64,000 bases of DNA from Mesorhizobium sp. CA14. GTDB taxonomy: Bacteria > Pseudomonadota > Alphaproteobacteria > Rhizobiales > Rhizobiaceae. Both the position numbers and the translations under genes were made by a program. The notes below the pieces were generated by a model. That model was not told the DNA's origin. It saw nothing but the letters and a program-made list of their open reading frames with translations, and ran no database searches. Positions 9,070-17,245 of this stretch are shown one piece after another (positions within the stretch are counted from its first letter, which is position 1; each line of letters starts with the position of its first letter). The stretch lies in NCBI RefSeq assembly GCF_020165195.1, contig NZ_JAIUHR010000017.1, positions 57,501 to 121,500 on the forward strand. The letters are read 5' to 3'.

Positions 9070-10206
9070 ATGAGCGACATCCTCACCATCGCCGACCTCA
9101 AGGAGCTGGCACGCCGCAGGGTGCCGAAGATGTTCTTCGACTATGCCGATTCGGGCGCCTGGACGGAGAGCACCTATCGGGCCAACGAAGAGGACTTCGG
9201 CAAGATAAAATTCCGCCAGCGCGTGCTGGTCGACATGAGCAACCGCTCGCTGGAATCGACCATGATCGGCGAGAAGGTGGCGATGCCGGTGGCGCTTGCG
9301 CCGACCGGACTGACCGGCATGCAGCATGCCGACGGCGAGATGCTGGCGGCGCAGGCGGCGGAAGCGTTCGGCGTGCCGTTCACGCTGTCGACCATGAGCA
9401 TCTGCTCGATCGAGGATGTCGCCTCGGCGACCAAAAAGCCGTTCTGGTTCCAGCTCTATGTGCTGCGCGACAAGGATTTCGTGCTCAACCTGATCGACCG
9501 CGCCAAGGCGGCAAAGTGCTCGGCGCTGGTGCTGACGCTCGATCTGCAGATCCTCGGCCAGCGCCACAAGGATATCCGCAACGGTCTCTCGGCGCCGCCG
9601 AAGATGACGCTTGCCAACATCATCGACCTTGCGCTGAAGCCGCGCTGGTGTCTGGGGATCGCCGGCACCCCGCGCCGTACCTTCCGCAACATCGTCGGCC
9701 ACGCCAAGGGCGTCGGCGACGTCTCTTCGCTGTCTTCCTGGACGAACGAGCAGTTCGACCCGCACCTGTCGTGGAAGGATGTCGCCTGGATCAAGGAGCG
9801 CTGGGGCGGCAAGCTGATCCTGAAGGGTATCCTCGACAAGGAGGACGCGCTGATGGCGGCCGAGACCGGCGCCGATGCGATCGTGGTCTCCAATCATGGC
9901 GGGCGTCAGCTCGACGGCGCTGCCTCCTCGATCTCCGTGCTGGAAGAAATCGCCGATGCGGTCGGCGACAGGATCGAAGTCCATATGGATGGCGGCATCC
10001 GCTCCGGCCAGGACGTGCTCAAGGCGCTCTGCCTCGGCGCCAAGGGCACTTATATCGGCCGACCCTTCCTCTACGGCCTCGGCGCGATGGGCAAGGACGG
10101 CGTCACCAAGGCGCTCGAAATCATCCGCAAGGAAATGGACATCACGCTGGCGCTGTGCGGTAAGCGTTTGGTAACCGACATGGGCAAGGACCAGCTGCGG
10201 CGCTAG
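9070..10206 (+). CDS. lldD: FMN-dependent alpha-hydroxy-acid dehydrogenase, LldD-like
   Basis: 378 residues, the length of the L-lactate dehydrogenase/glycolate oxidase FMN family. It has the FMN TIM-barrel features: FFDYADSGAWTE near the N-terminus, PVALAPTGLTGM, FWFQLYVLRDK, the catalytic VSNHGGRQLDGA with His276 as the active-site base, and the phosphate-binding HMDGGIRSGQDVLKALCLGA. The most likely reaction is oxidation of L-lactate to pyruvate with electrons passed to quinone; glycolate or another 2-hydroxy acid is possible. The ATG at 9070 follows a GGGACC-type weak ribosome site. Cotranscribed with the upstream GntR regulator. Confidence 0.92.
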   Translation: MSDILTIADLKELARRRVPKMFFDYADSGAWTESTYRANEEDFGKIKFRQRVLVDMSNRSLESTMIGEKVAMPVALAPTGLTGMQHADGEMLAAQAAEAFGVPFTLSTMSICSIEDVASATKKPFWFQLYVLRDKDFVLNLIDRAKAAKCSALVLTLDLQILGQRHKDIRNGLSAPPKMTLANIIDLALKPRWCLGIAGTPRRTFRNIVGHAKGVGDVSSLSSWTNEQFDPHLSWKDVAWIKERWGGKLILKGILDKEDALMAAETGADAIVVSNHGGRQLDGAASSISVLEEIADAVGDRIEVHMDGGIRSGQDVLKALCLGAKGTYIGRPFLYGLGAMGKDGVTKALEIIRKEMDITLALCGKRLVTDMGKDQLRR

Positions 10207-10265
10207 GCCTTGTTCACCGATGCGCCCTAGTTTCCCGTGATAAACGACACGGGAAGACGCTCGCC

Positions 10266-11042
10266 TTGACTGAAACCGGCATCCACTATCTCGACGCGCG
10301 CGGGCCGGACGGCATGCGTCTCTATGCGATTGGCGACGTGCATGGCCGCCACGACCTGCTCGCCGCCATGCACCGCCGTATCGAAAGCGAGCTGGAATAC
10401 GCGGCATCCTCCGATTGGCGCATCATCCATCTCGGCGACTATACCGACAGGGGACCCGACTCCAAAAGCGTCATCGACTTCCTGATCGAGGCGCGAGCGC
10501 GCGATCCGCGCAACCTGATGCTTGCCGGCAATCACGATATCGGCTTCCTCGATTTTCTCGACCGTCCGGACCCGGACGGGCTGTTCATGCGCTATGGCGG
10601 GGTCCAGACCGCGGCGTCATACGGCGTGAAGCTCTCGACCGGCAGCAGTTGGTTCGGCAGGCCGGACGAGGCGCTGGCGCGCGGACACGCGGCATTGGTC
10701 GAAGCGGTGCCGCAAGCCCATGTCGACTTCCTGCGCTCGCTGTCCTTTTCAGTGACCTTCGGCGACTTCTTCTTCTGCCATGCCGGCATCAGGCCGGGCA
10801 TTCCGCTCGACCGCCAGAGCCCGCAGGACCTGATCTGGATCCGCGACGCCTTCCATGATCGCCCCGGCCTTTATCCGAAGGTGATCGTGCACGGCCACAC
10901 TCCGGTGCCGGAGGCCGAAGTGTTGGCCAACCGCGTCAATGTCGACACGCTCGCCTGGCAATCGGGAACGCTGAGCGCGCTCGCCGTCAACGGCGCAGAA
11001 AAGCGTATCCTGACAGCCGAAGGAAAGGCGTTCCAGCCATGA
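10266..11042 (+). CDS. PPP-family metallophosphatase
   Basis: 258 residues. The three PPP metal-binding blocks are in order: AIGDVHGRHDLL, LGDYTDRGPDSKSV and LAGNHDIGFLDF, followed by FFCHAGIRPG and VIVHGHTPVPE. This is the core of bacterial serine/threonine (PrpA/ApaH-like) protein phosphatases that use two metal ions. The start is a TTG at 10266 with a GGAAG ribosome site 8-12 bases upstream; the next in-frame ATG (residue 17) would cut off the strand that precedes the first motif closely. The substrate is unknown: it may be phosphoproteins or diadenosine polyphosphates. Confidence 0.88.
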   Translation: MTETGIHYLDARGPDGMRLYAIGDVHGRHDLLAAMHRRIESELEYAASSDWRIIHLGDYTDRGPDSKSVIDFLIEARARDPRNLMLAGNHDIGFLDFLDRPDPDGLFMRYGGVQTAASYGVKLSTGSSWFGRPDEALARGHAALVEAVPQAHVDFLRSLSFSVTFGDFFFCHAGIRPGIPLDRQSPQDLIWIRDAFHDRPGLYPKVIVHGHTPVPEAEVLANRVNVDTLAWQSGTLSALAVNGAEKRILTAEGKAFQP

Positions 11043-11088
11043 TCCGGACCGTTGGATCAGCTTTCCGTCGGTCGGGAAGGATCAGGCT

Positions 11089-11229
11089 TTAGCGAAGCGC
11101 GGCGGTGACGCCGTAGCCGTCGACGGCTTGATGATTGTTGGCTGCGTCGGCAGTATAAATGCCGAGGCCGCACACGATGATGGCAGACAGCATGACAAAA
11201 GACAGGAGAGCTGCTTTCACGGACGTCAT
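11089..11229 (-). CDS. Small secreted or single-pass membrane protein (46 aa)
   Basis: A 46-residue reading frame in an otherwise empty stretch. The ATG at 11229 is preceded by an AGAG ribosome-site-like stretch. Residues 1-24 form a signal peptide or membrane anchor: a basic MTSVK start, then ALLSFVMLSAIIVCGLGIY. A short polar tail follows (TADAANNHQAVDGYG). The stop is TAA. The layout, strong hydrophobic core and ribosome site support a real gene, but I recognise no family. The longer frame on the same strand over this stretch (11057-11272) looks like its shadow. Confidence 0.6.
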   Translation of the reverse strand: MTSVKAALLSFVMLSAIIVCGLGIYTADAANNHQAVDGYGVTAALR

Positions 11230-11512
11230 CTCTGGTTAAGCTTTCTGCATCTGGGCACGAGGCGGTTACCAATGCGTTGAAACGATAAAATGCGTCTCAA
11301 TGTTTCGACGATTTCGCGCTTCTAAGCAGATTCTGTATCGCCGGTGTGTCGGCTGGATCACACAAAAGGTTCATGGCGGTTGCATCGACGATACGAAGCG
11401 CGCCCTCTTAGAAGAGCGGCCGGACACAAACCAAGAAAGAAGAATGTTATCCCCAGGCGGAAGCCCGCAGGCGTGCCAATTATGCCACGGCCGGCGAGGA
11501 CGGCCTGGATGA
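11230..11512. other. Intergenic region without recognised features
   Basis: The 283 bases between the small protein gene and the amidotransferase gene hold no convincing reading frame. The stretch near 11471-11510 (GCCACGGCCGGCGAGGACGGCC) is GC-rich and may form a hairpin at the amidotransferase 3' end. Confidence 0.4.
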
Positions 11513-12211
11513 TCAGATGGTAGCCACCCAGGCGCGGGCAATCGCCAGCCCGGCGGCGTCGGCGTCGGCGCCATTGCGGGCCAGTTCTTCGCCGAGGCGA
11601 TCGTTCCAGTCGGGGTGGCGCTCGGCGATCGTGGCCGCAAAGGACGTGCTCCAGTCGCGCACCATCGGCGTATCCGCCTCGAAGTGGAACTGGAAGCCAT
11701 AGACGGCGCGGCCGAGGCGGAAGGCCTGGTTTTCGGCGACCTCGCTGCCGGCCAGCCGCACGGCGTTTTCCGGCAGCGCGAAGGTATCGTCATGCCATTC
11801 GAAAATCGGAAACTTCTCGGGCAGCGCCGCCAGCACCGGGTCGGACTTGGCGGCCGGCGTCAGCGAAACTTTGTGCCAGCCGAACTCGGTGGCGCCGCCG
11901 ATGTGGTTGTCGCCGCCGAACGCGCGGGCAAGAAGCTGGCTTCCGAGGCAGATGCCGAGCACCGAGCGGTCCTTATCGGCGAAATCGCGCGTCAGCTCGA
12001 GGAGCGCCGGGAAATAGGGATAGTCCTCGTCGGCCAGCGCATTCTGCCCGCCGCCCAGCAAGACCATCGCATCATGCCCGCCTGCATGCTCCGGCAACGG
12101 ATCGCCCTGGTACGGGCGCCGCAGGTCGAGATCGGCGCCGACTTCGGCCAGAGCGGCACCAACCTGACCGAGGCCGGTATTGTCGTAGTTCTGGACCACC
12201 AGCACGCGCAT
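11513..12211 (-). CDS. Class I glutamine amidotransferase (GMP synthase-like)
   Basis: 232 residues from the ATG at 12211, chosen because AGCAGGA lies 6-7 bases upstream; an ATG at 12229 adds six residues. It shows the class I amidotransferase triad: Cys88 in LGICLGSQLLA, and His176 and Glu178 in YGFQFHFEAD. Free-standing proteins of this type are often annotated as GMP synthase-like or as gamma-glutamyl hydrolases such as PuuD relatives. No synthetase partner is adjacent, so the acceptor of the ammonia, or the gamma-glutamyl substrate, is unknown. Divergent from the next gene. Confidence 0.88.
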   Translation of the reverse strand: MRVLVVQNYDNTGLGQVGAALAEVGADLDLRRPYQGDPLPEHAGGHDAMVLLGGGQNALADEDYPYFPALLELTRDFADKDRSVLGICLGSQLLARAFGGDNHIGGATEFGWHKVSLTPAAKSDPVLAALPEKFPIFEWHDDTFALPENAVRLAGSEVAENQAFRLGRAVYGFQFHFEADTPMVRDWSTSFAATIAERHPDWNDRLGEELARNGADADAAGLAIARAWVATI

Positions 12212-12297
12212 CGAGAATCCTGCTGACATGAAAACGCTGGGGCGAGCGATATCATGCAGCTTGTATTTCAGCCAAGATGCGTGCCGGAGAGAAAGCT

Positions 12298-12945
12298 ATG
12301 CCACTGCAGAACCGGGTCGACCCGTTCGGCGCCATCCAGGCCGTGCCGGAACGCGGCCTGTTCACCGGCAACCGCGGCATCATCCATGATCCGGTGACCA
12401 AGACGCTGCTGAGGAAGCGCTGGGCGTTGCCGGCCTGGATCATCTGCGTTTGCCGGTTCCGCAACGTGCGGCGCGAGCCGATGGGCCGCAACAGGCCGGG
12501 AGGAAAAGCCGGCTGGACCGAATTGTTCTTCCTCGACGAGGTGACGGCTTTGGCTGCCGGCCACCGGCCCTGCTTCTTCTGCCAACGCGAACGAGCGACC
12601 GAGTTCGTCAAGCGCTTCGGCGAGGCGTTCGGCATTGCTGAGCCCCGCGCGCCGATGGTCGACAAAAGGCTGCACAAGGAACGCCTGGCCTCAGGCGGAC
12701 GCCCGCCTGCCGTGGCCGCACCGGAGCTCGGAGGCTTGCCGGATGGAACCCTGGTAGCGCACGGCGACGCTGCCTATGCGCTGCGTGCCGGCACGGCACG
12801 CAAATGGTCGTTCGCGGGCTACGCCGGTCCAATTGCCTTCGATCGCCTGGACGACCGACCGTTGCGCCTGCTGACGCCGGCGACCACCATCGCGGTGCTG
12901 CGGCAGGGCTTCGCGCCGGTTTGGCATCCAACGGCCGATGCTTGA
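12298..12945 (+). CDS. Conserved hypothetical protein with a CxxC motif
   Basis: 215 residues from the ATG at 12298, which has a GGAGA ribosome site 8-12 bases upstream. The composition and codon use are those of a real gene. Visible features are an N-terminal GLFTGNRGIIHD stretch, a basic RFRNVRREPMGRNRPGG segment and a HRPCFFCQRERATEF motif near residue 85 whose CxxC could bind a metal or serve as a redox pair. No signal peptide or membrane segment. I do not recognise a functional family. It stands alone between two divergent or repeat-containing gaps. Confidence 0.65.
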   Translation: MPLQNRVDPFGAIQAVPERGLFTGNRGIIHDPVTKTLLRKRWALPAWIICVCRFRNVRREPMGRNRPGGKAGWTELFFLDEVTALAAGHRPCFFCQRERATEFVKRFGEAFGIAEPRAPMVDKRLHKERLASGGRPPAVAAPELGGLPDGTLVAHGDAAYALRAGTARKWSFAGYAGPIAFDRLDDRPLRLLTPATTIAVLRQGFAPVWHPTADA

Positions 12946-13026
12946 CGCCGCAGCCGGCCTCGCTCATCGCCAAGCAGATATTCGTGGGATGTCCCGCGAA
13001 TATCTGCCTAGATTCCCTTGTTTTTC

Positions 13027-13071
13027 GCAGGTTCTGATCGCAAAACCGCGGGACACTTTTGCGGAACCTGC
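13027..13071. repeat. Palindromic intergenic repeat, copy 2
   Basis: Arms GCAGGTTC and GAACCTGC pair perfectly around a core with AAAACCG and ACACTTTT, the same core as at 2951-2994. It ends eight bases before the rsmE start codon, so its hairpin would sit over the ribosome-binding region. Confidence 0.7.
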
Positions 13072-13078
13072 TTGAGCC

Positions 13079-13813
13079 ATGCGCGCCAACTACAAAATGC
13101 AGCGGCTGTTCGTGCCGGACGATCTGGGCTCGGGTCTCGAATTCGATGCCGGGCAACAGCAAAGCCATTATCTCGCCCATGTGCTGCGGCTCGGCGAAGG
13201 CGCCGAAGTCCTGCTTTTCAATGGCCGCGACGGCGAATGGTCGGCGTCGATCGCCGCGAAGTCCAAAAAAGCGGTCCGGCTGAGGGTGCTCGAACTGCAG
13301 CGGCCGCAGCCGCCGCTGCCCGATCTCGTCTATTGCTTTGCACCGCTGAAGCAGGGCCGGCTCGACTACCTCGTGCAGAAGGCTGTCGAGATGGGCGCCG
13401 GCACCCTGCAGCCGGTCATCACCCAGCACACGCAGGTGGCGAAGCCCGGCATCGATCGGCTGCGCGCCAATGTCGTCGAGGCGGCCGAGCAATGCGGCAT
13501 CCTGGCGGTGCCGGAAATGCGAGAAGCGGAGAAGCTGGAACGGTTGCTCGCCGGTTGGGACAAGCAGCGGCGGCTGATCTTTTGCGACGAGGATGCCTCG
13601 ACCAACAATCCGCTGCCGGCCTTGCAAGCGGTCAGTGAGAAGAAACTTGCGCTTCTGGTCGGTCCGGAGGGCGGATTTTCCGAGGACGAGCGCAAGATGC
13701 TGAAGGCCTTGCCTTTCGTCACCACCATCCCGCTCGGGCCGCGCATCCTGCGCGCCGACACCGCGGCGGTGGCGGCATTGGCGGTGATCCAGGCGACGAT
13801 CGGCGACTGGTGA
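13079..13813 (+). CDS. rsmE: 16S rRNA (uracil-1498-N3)-methyltransferase RsmE
   Basis: 244 residues, the normal RsmE length. An N-terminal PUA-like domain (MQRLFVPDDLG, QQSHYLAHVLRLGEG) precedes a SPOUT methyltransferase domain with the knot signatures KAVEMGAGTLQPVIT, LLVGPEGGFSEDE and IPLGPRILRADTAAVAAL. RsmE methylates U1498 of 16S rRNA in the assembled 30S subunit using S-adenosylmethionine. It is followed closely by gshA, a common neighbour in Rhizobiales. The start is unusual only in having a palindromic repeat immediately upstream; an in-frame ATG six codons in is an alternative. Confidence 0.95.
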   Translation: MRANYKMQRLFVPDDLGSGLEFDAGQQQSHYLAHVLRLGEGAEVLLFNGRDGEWSASIAAKSKKAVRLRVLELQRPQPPLPDLVYCFAPLKQGRLDYLVQKAVEMGAGTLQPVITQHTQVAKPGIDRLRANVVEAAEQCGILAVPEMREAEKLERLLAGWDKQRRLIFCDEDASTNNPLPALQAVSEKKLALLVGPEGGFSEDERKMLKALPFVTTIPLGPRILRADTAAVAALAVIQATIGDW

Positions 13814-13918
13814 TCAAATCCAGTTGAGTCGTGGCTCAGGATTTTTCGCTTGATCGGCTACTGACATTTCGTCCATCTAGCGCCCGGCGGCTAACTGATG
13901 GCTGCGGAGGGCTTTCTT

Positions 13919-15292
13919 ATGGCGCGCGACACAACAGATACCCACCCCATCGAAGGCGTCGACGAACTGGTCGGCTATCTGGCCGCCGGCAACAAACCGC
14001 GCGAAAAATGGCGCATCGGCACCGAGCACGAGAAGTTCCCCTTCTATATCGACGGCAACGCGCCGGTGCCGTATGGCGGCGAGCGCGGCATCCGCGCCAT
14101 CCTGGAAGGCATGCGGGAAAAGCTCGGCTGGGATCCGATCATGGATGCCGGGCGCATCATCGGCCTGGTCGAGCCGACCGGCCAGGGCGCGATCTCGCTG
14201 GAGCCTGGCGGCCAGTTCGAGCTTTCCGGCGCGCCACTGGAGTCGATCCACCAGACCTGCCGCGAGGGCAACGCGCATCTGGCGCAGGTGCGCGAGATCG
14301 CCGAGCCGCTCGGCATCCGCTTCCTCGGCCTCGGCGGCAGCCCGAAATGGTCGCTGGCCGACACGCCGAAAATGCCGAAGTCGCGCTACGAGATCATGAC
14401 GCGCTACATGCCGAAGGTCGGCACCAAGGGCCTCGACATGATGTACCGCACCTGCACGATCCAGGTGAATCTCGACTTCGAGAGCGAGACCGACATGCGC
14501 CGCAAGATGCAGGTGTCGCTGAAGCTGCAGCCGCTGTCGACGGCGCTGTTTGCCAACTCGCCCTTCACCGAGAGCCGGCCGAACGGGCTGCAGAGCTGGC
14601 GCGGCGACATCTGGCGCGACACCGACAACCAGCGCTCCGGCATGCTCGAATTCTGCTTCTCGCCCGATTTCGGCTTTGCCGACTATGTCGAATGGGCGCT
14701 CGACGTGCCGATGTATTTCGTCATCCGCGACGGCCAGTATCACGACATGACGCGCTACACCTTCCGCCAGTTCATGGCGGGCGCTGCGCGCAATGAAGTC
14801 CCCGACGGCCTGCCGACGATGGGCGACTGGGCAAACCATCTCTCGACCTTGTTCCCCGACGTGCGCCTGAAGCGCTTCCTGGAAATGCGCGGCGCCGACG
14901 GCGGGCCGTGGCGGCGCATCTGCGCCCTGCCCGCCTTCTGGGTCGGGCTGCTCTATGACGAGCAGGCGCTGGACGCCGCCGAGGCGCTGACTTCGAGCTG
15001 GACCTATGAAGAAGCGCTCGCAATGCGCAACGCCGTGCCGGAGCTCGGCATCGCCGCGCCGTTCCGCAACGCCAACTTGCGCGACGTCGCCCGCGACGTG
15101 CTCGCCATCTCCCGCACGGGCCTCAAGAACCGGGCCAAGAAGAACCGCGACGGCTATGACGAGACGTCGTTCCTCAACACGCTCGACGAGGTCGTGGCGC
15201 GCGGCACCACCAGCGCCGAGGAGATGCTGTCGGCCTACCACACGCGCTGGGGCGGCTCGATCGAGCCGGTGTTCATGGAATATGCGTATTAA
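13919..15292 (+). CDS. gshA: Glutamate-cysteine ligase, plant/alphaproteobacterial type
   Basis: 457 residues, the size of the GCS2 (plant-like) glutamate-cysteine ligases found in Rhizobiales. Recognisable blocks are IGTEHEKFPFYIDG (substrate Glu binding), ISLEPGGQFELSGAPL, KSRYEIMTRYMP, TCTIQVNLDFESE, SPFTESRPNGLQSWRGDIWR and RSGMLEFCFSPDFGFADYVE. It makes gamma-glutamylcysteine from Glu, Cys and ATP, the first step of glutathione synthesis. I chose the ATG at 13919 because GGAGG sits 8 bases upstream; the ATG at 13898 includes that ribosome site in the coding part. Confidence 0.95.
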   Translation: MARDTTDTHPIEGVDELVGYLAAGNKPREKWRIGTEHEKFPFYIDGNAPVPYGGERGIRAILEGMREKLGWDPIMDAGRIIGLVEPTGQGAISLEPGGQFELSGAPLESIHQTCREGNAHLAQVREIAEPLGIRFLGLGGSPKWSLADTPKMPKSRYEIMTRYMPKVGTKGLDMMYRTCTIQVNLDFESETDMRRKMQVSLKLQPLSTALFANSPFTESRPNGLQSWRGDIWRDTDNQRSGMLEFCFSPDFGFADYVEWALDVPMYFVIRDGQYHDMTRYTFRQFMAGAARNEVPDGLPTMGDWANHLSTLFPDVRLKRFLEMRGADGGPWRRICALPAFWVGLLYDEQALDAAEALTSSWTYEEALAMRNAVPELGIAAPFRNANLRDVARDVLAISRTGLKNRAKKNRDGYDETSFLNTLDEVVARGTTSAEEMLSAYHTRWGGSIEPVFMEYAY

Positions 15293-15394
15293 CCGTCCGG
15301 CATGCGCCGAGCGGTTGGGTGCCAAAAGCCGCTTCAATCGGTGATGGAAACGAACTAGGCTCTCCGATGAGGATATTCTCGGAGGAGAACCCAA

Positions 15395-16411
15395 ATGCCT
15401 TCCCTGTTCGACATTTTCGCCCAGGCCCAGAACGGCGCCGGCATGCAGGCGCTGGCACAGCAATATGGGCTTTCGATGCAGCAGACGCAGGCCGCGGTGC
15501 AGGCGCTGCTGCCGGCATTCTCGCAAGGGCTGCAGCGCAACACCGCCGACCCTTACGGTCTCGGCGCCTTCATGACGGCGATGGCGAGCGGCCAGCACGC
15601 CAAGTATTTCGAGGACGCCACGAGGGCCTTTTCGCCGCAAGGCATCGATGAGGGCAACGGCATTCTCGGTCATCTGTTCGGCTCGAAGGATTTGTCGCGC
15701 GCCGTGGCAGCCCAAGCCGCGCAGGCAACGGGATTGAGCCAGCAGGTGCTGCAGCAGATGCTGCCGGCCATGGCTTCGATGATGATGGGTGGGCTGTTCA
15801 AGCAGACCAACAGTCAATTGAGTGGGGGACAGATGCAGGCCGCCGGCGGTTTCGGTGGCGGCAACAATCCGCTCGGCGAGATCATCGAGCAGATGATGCG
15901 GCAAAGTGGCGTCGCGCCGGCGCCGCAGCAACGCCAGGCGCCGCAGCCCGCGCCCAATCCCTATGGCGAGAACCCGCTCGGCAAAGTGCTGCAGGATATG
16001 TTCGGAGGCGATGCGTCCCAGTCCCAACCGCAGAGCCAGCCGCAGCAATCGCCGAACCCCTACGGCGAAAATCCCCTCGGCAAAGTGCTGCAGGATATGT
16101 TCGGCGGCGGTACGACGCAGCAGCCGCAACAGACGCAAAGCCCCTATGGCGACAACCCGCTCGGCAAGATCTTCGAAGAGATGCTGCGGCAGGGTGGCGG
16201 CGGCTTCGGCCTGCCCGGCGGGCAGCCGGCGCCGCAGCCGCAGCAGAGCGCGCCGCAACAGCCGCAGACCAACCCGAGCGGCCGGCCGCGAAACCCGTTC
16301 GACGACATCTTCGGCAAGATGTTCGAGACCGGTGCTCAGCAGCGCGACGAATATGAGAAGAACGTCGGAACGATCTTCGACCAGTTCAAGCGCGACATGG
16401 ACCGGCGGTAG
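15395..16411 (+). CDS. DUF937 domain protein with Gln/Pro-rich repeats
   Basis: 338 residues after a strong GGAGGAG ribosome site. Residues ~1-150 form the helical DUF937 domain (MPSLFDIFAQAQNGAGMQAL, GILGHLFGSKDLSRAVA, LSQQVLQQMLPAMASMMMGG). The rest is built from repeats of about 35-40 residues, each a short amphipathic unit of the type NPLGKVLQDMFGG joined by Gln/Pro linkers. There are five such units, and the two central ones are identical for 18 residues. No signal peptide. The function of DUF937 proteins is unknown. The repeated hydrophobic units could mediate self-association; that is a guess from composition. Confidence 0.85.
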   Translation: MPSLFDIFAQAQNGAGMQALAQQYGLSMQQTQAAVQALLPAFSQGLQRNTADPYGLGAFMTAMASGQHAKYFEDATRAFSPQGIDEGNGILGHLFGSKDLSRAVAAQAAQATGLSQQVLQQMLPAMASMMMGGLFKQTNSQLSGGQMQAAGGFGGGNNPLGEIIEQMMRQSGVAPAPQQRQAPQPAPNPYGENPLGKVLQDMFGGDASQSQPQSQPQQSPNPYGENPLGKVLQDMFGGGTTQQPQQTQSPYGDNPLGKIFEEMLRQGGGGFGLPGGQPAPQPQQSAPQQPQTNPSGRPRNPFDDIFGKMFETGAQQRDEYEKNVGTIFDQFKRDMDRR

Positions 16412-16460
16412 AACTCGCGCGGCCCAAAGGTGTGCCGAGATTCAGGTCAGACCGAGCCGA

Positions 16461-16535
16461 AAACGGTGGTTTCCGAGAACCGGAGCGGAGCGTACTTAAG
16501 TACGTGAGCACCGGAAGCGCAGGAAGCCGCCGTTT
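16461..16535. repeat. Large imperfect palindrome (75 bases)
   Basis: Outer arms AAACGGTGGTTTCC and GGAAGCCGCCGTTT (12 of 14 paired), inner CCGG blocks, and a perfect 14-bp centre CGTACTTAAGTACG. It lies in the 306-base gap between the DUF937 and DUF1127 genes, which otherwise holds only a terminator. It looks like a dispersed intergenic element. Confidence 0.7.
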
Positions 16536-16569
16536 GCAGGCCCGCCCCTCCTGAAGGTCGGTACACCTT

Positions 16570-16601
16570 AAAAAATGCCCGGTCCTGGAGGAGAACCGGG
16601 C
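16570..16601 (-). terminator. Rho-independent terminator for the DUF1127 message
   Basis: Stem GCCCGGT/ACCGGGC (16601-16595 with 16583-16577) around an 11-base loop, followed on the minus strand by ATTTTTT. It is 117 bases past the DUF1127 stop codon. On the plus strand no T-run follows, so the direction is minus. Confidence 0.7.
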
Positions 16602-16717
16602 AATGTGCAGGCTGGCCGGCGGGGAACCGGCAGGGAGTGTGGGAGCCTGCATGAAACTTGGTCGCGCCAAGCCGTGAAAAGATTCAACGCGACCGGAGAT
16701 CCAGGCAATGCGGCCTT

Positions 16718-17008
16718 TCAGGCCACCTGACGAGCAAGATCCTCGATCGTGTCGGCGCGCTCGCTGGCAATGGCGCGCAGCTTCACCGTCGGATCGCGGC
16801 CGAAGGGCACGGCGACGGCGACATGAAGGTCGGAGCGCGTCAGGCCGATATCGGCAAGCTCGGCATCCGACATCTCGCCCAGGCGATAGAAGGCGCGGCG
16901 GTTTTTCCAGGCGACATAGGCGTTGGCGAGAGCATTGAGCACACGCGTCGCAACGGCCGGACGCGTGGTGATGCGCGGGGTCTCGGAAGCGAATTCAATC
17001 GTGGTCAT
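16718..17008 (-). CDS. DUF1127 domain protein
   Basis: 96 residues from the ATG at 17008, preceded by a GGAAGGAGAG ribosome site. The C-terminal half holds the DUF1127 signature: an Arg-rich helix (AYVAWKNRRAFYRLGEMSD) followed by AELADIGLTRSDL. Small DUF1127 proteins are abundant in alphaproteobacteria; studied cases are tied to phosphate and carbon homeostasis and RNA turnover, with the basic domain involved. This one is followed by its own terminator and is divergent from a LysR regulator, which is likely to control it. Confidence 0.9.
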   Translation of the reverse strand: MTTIEFASETPRITTRPAVATRVLNALANAYVAWKNRRAFYRLGEMSDAELADIGLTRSDLHVAVAVPFGRDPTVKLRAIASERADTIEDLARQVA

Positions 17009-17098
17009 GTCAGTCTCTCCTTCCAGGAGTCGAGCGGACGAAACCGGGCGATCGGCGCCTTGGGAGAAGCGCCGCTCCGGTTTCCATTCATTGATGTG

Positions 17099-17145
17099 AT
17101 GCATGTCGTCGTCCCAGAACCGGGAACCACTTCTGGGCGACATGC
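17099..17145. repeat. Dispersed palindrome, copy 1 (partner at 63746)
   Basis: Arms GCATGTCG...CCCAGAA and TTCTGGGCGACATGC pair with a small interruption. A second copy with the same arms lies 46.6 kb away at 63746-63794. This copy lies in the DUF1127/LysR promoter gap and could affect either promoter. Confidence 0.75.
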
Positions 17146-17245
17146 ACTACCGTCATGTGGACAATGCCAATTTGCCATCGCGCGATTGATTAATCCAACG
17201 AATGTTTTTAATCTCTAACATCAACATCAATGATAGGTTGGACCG

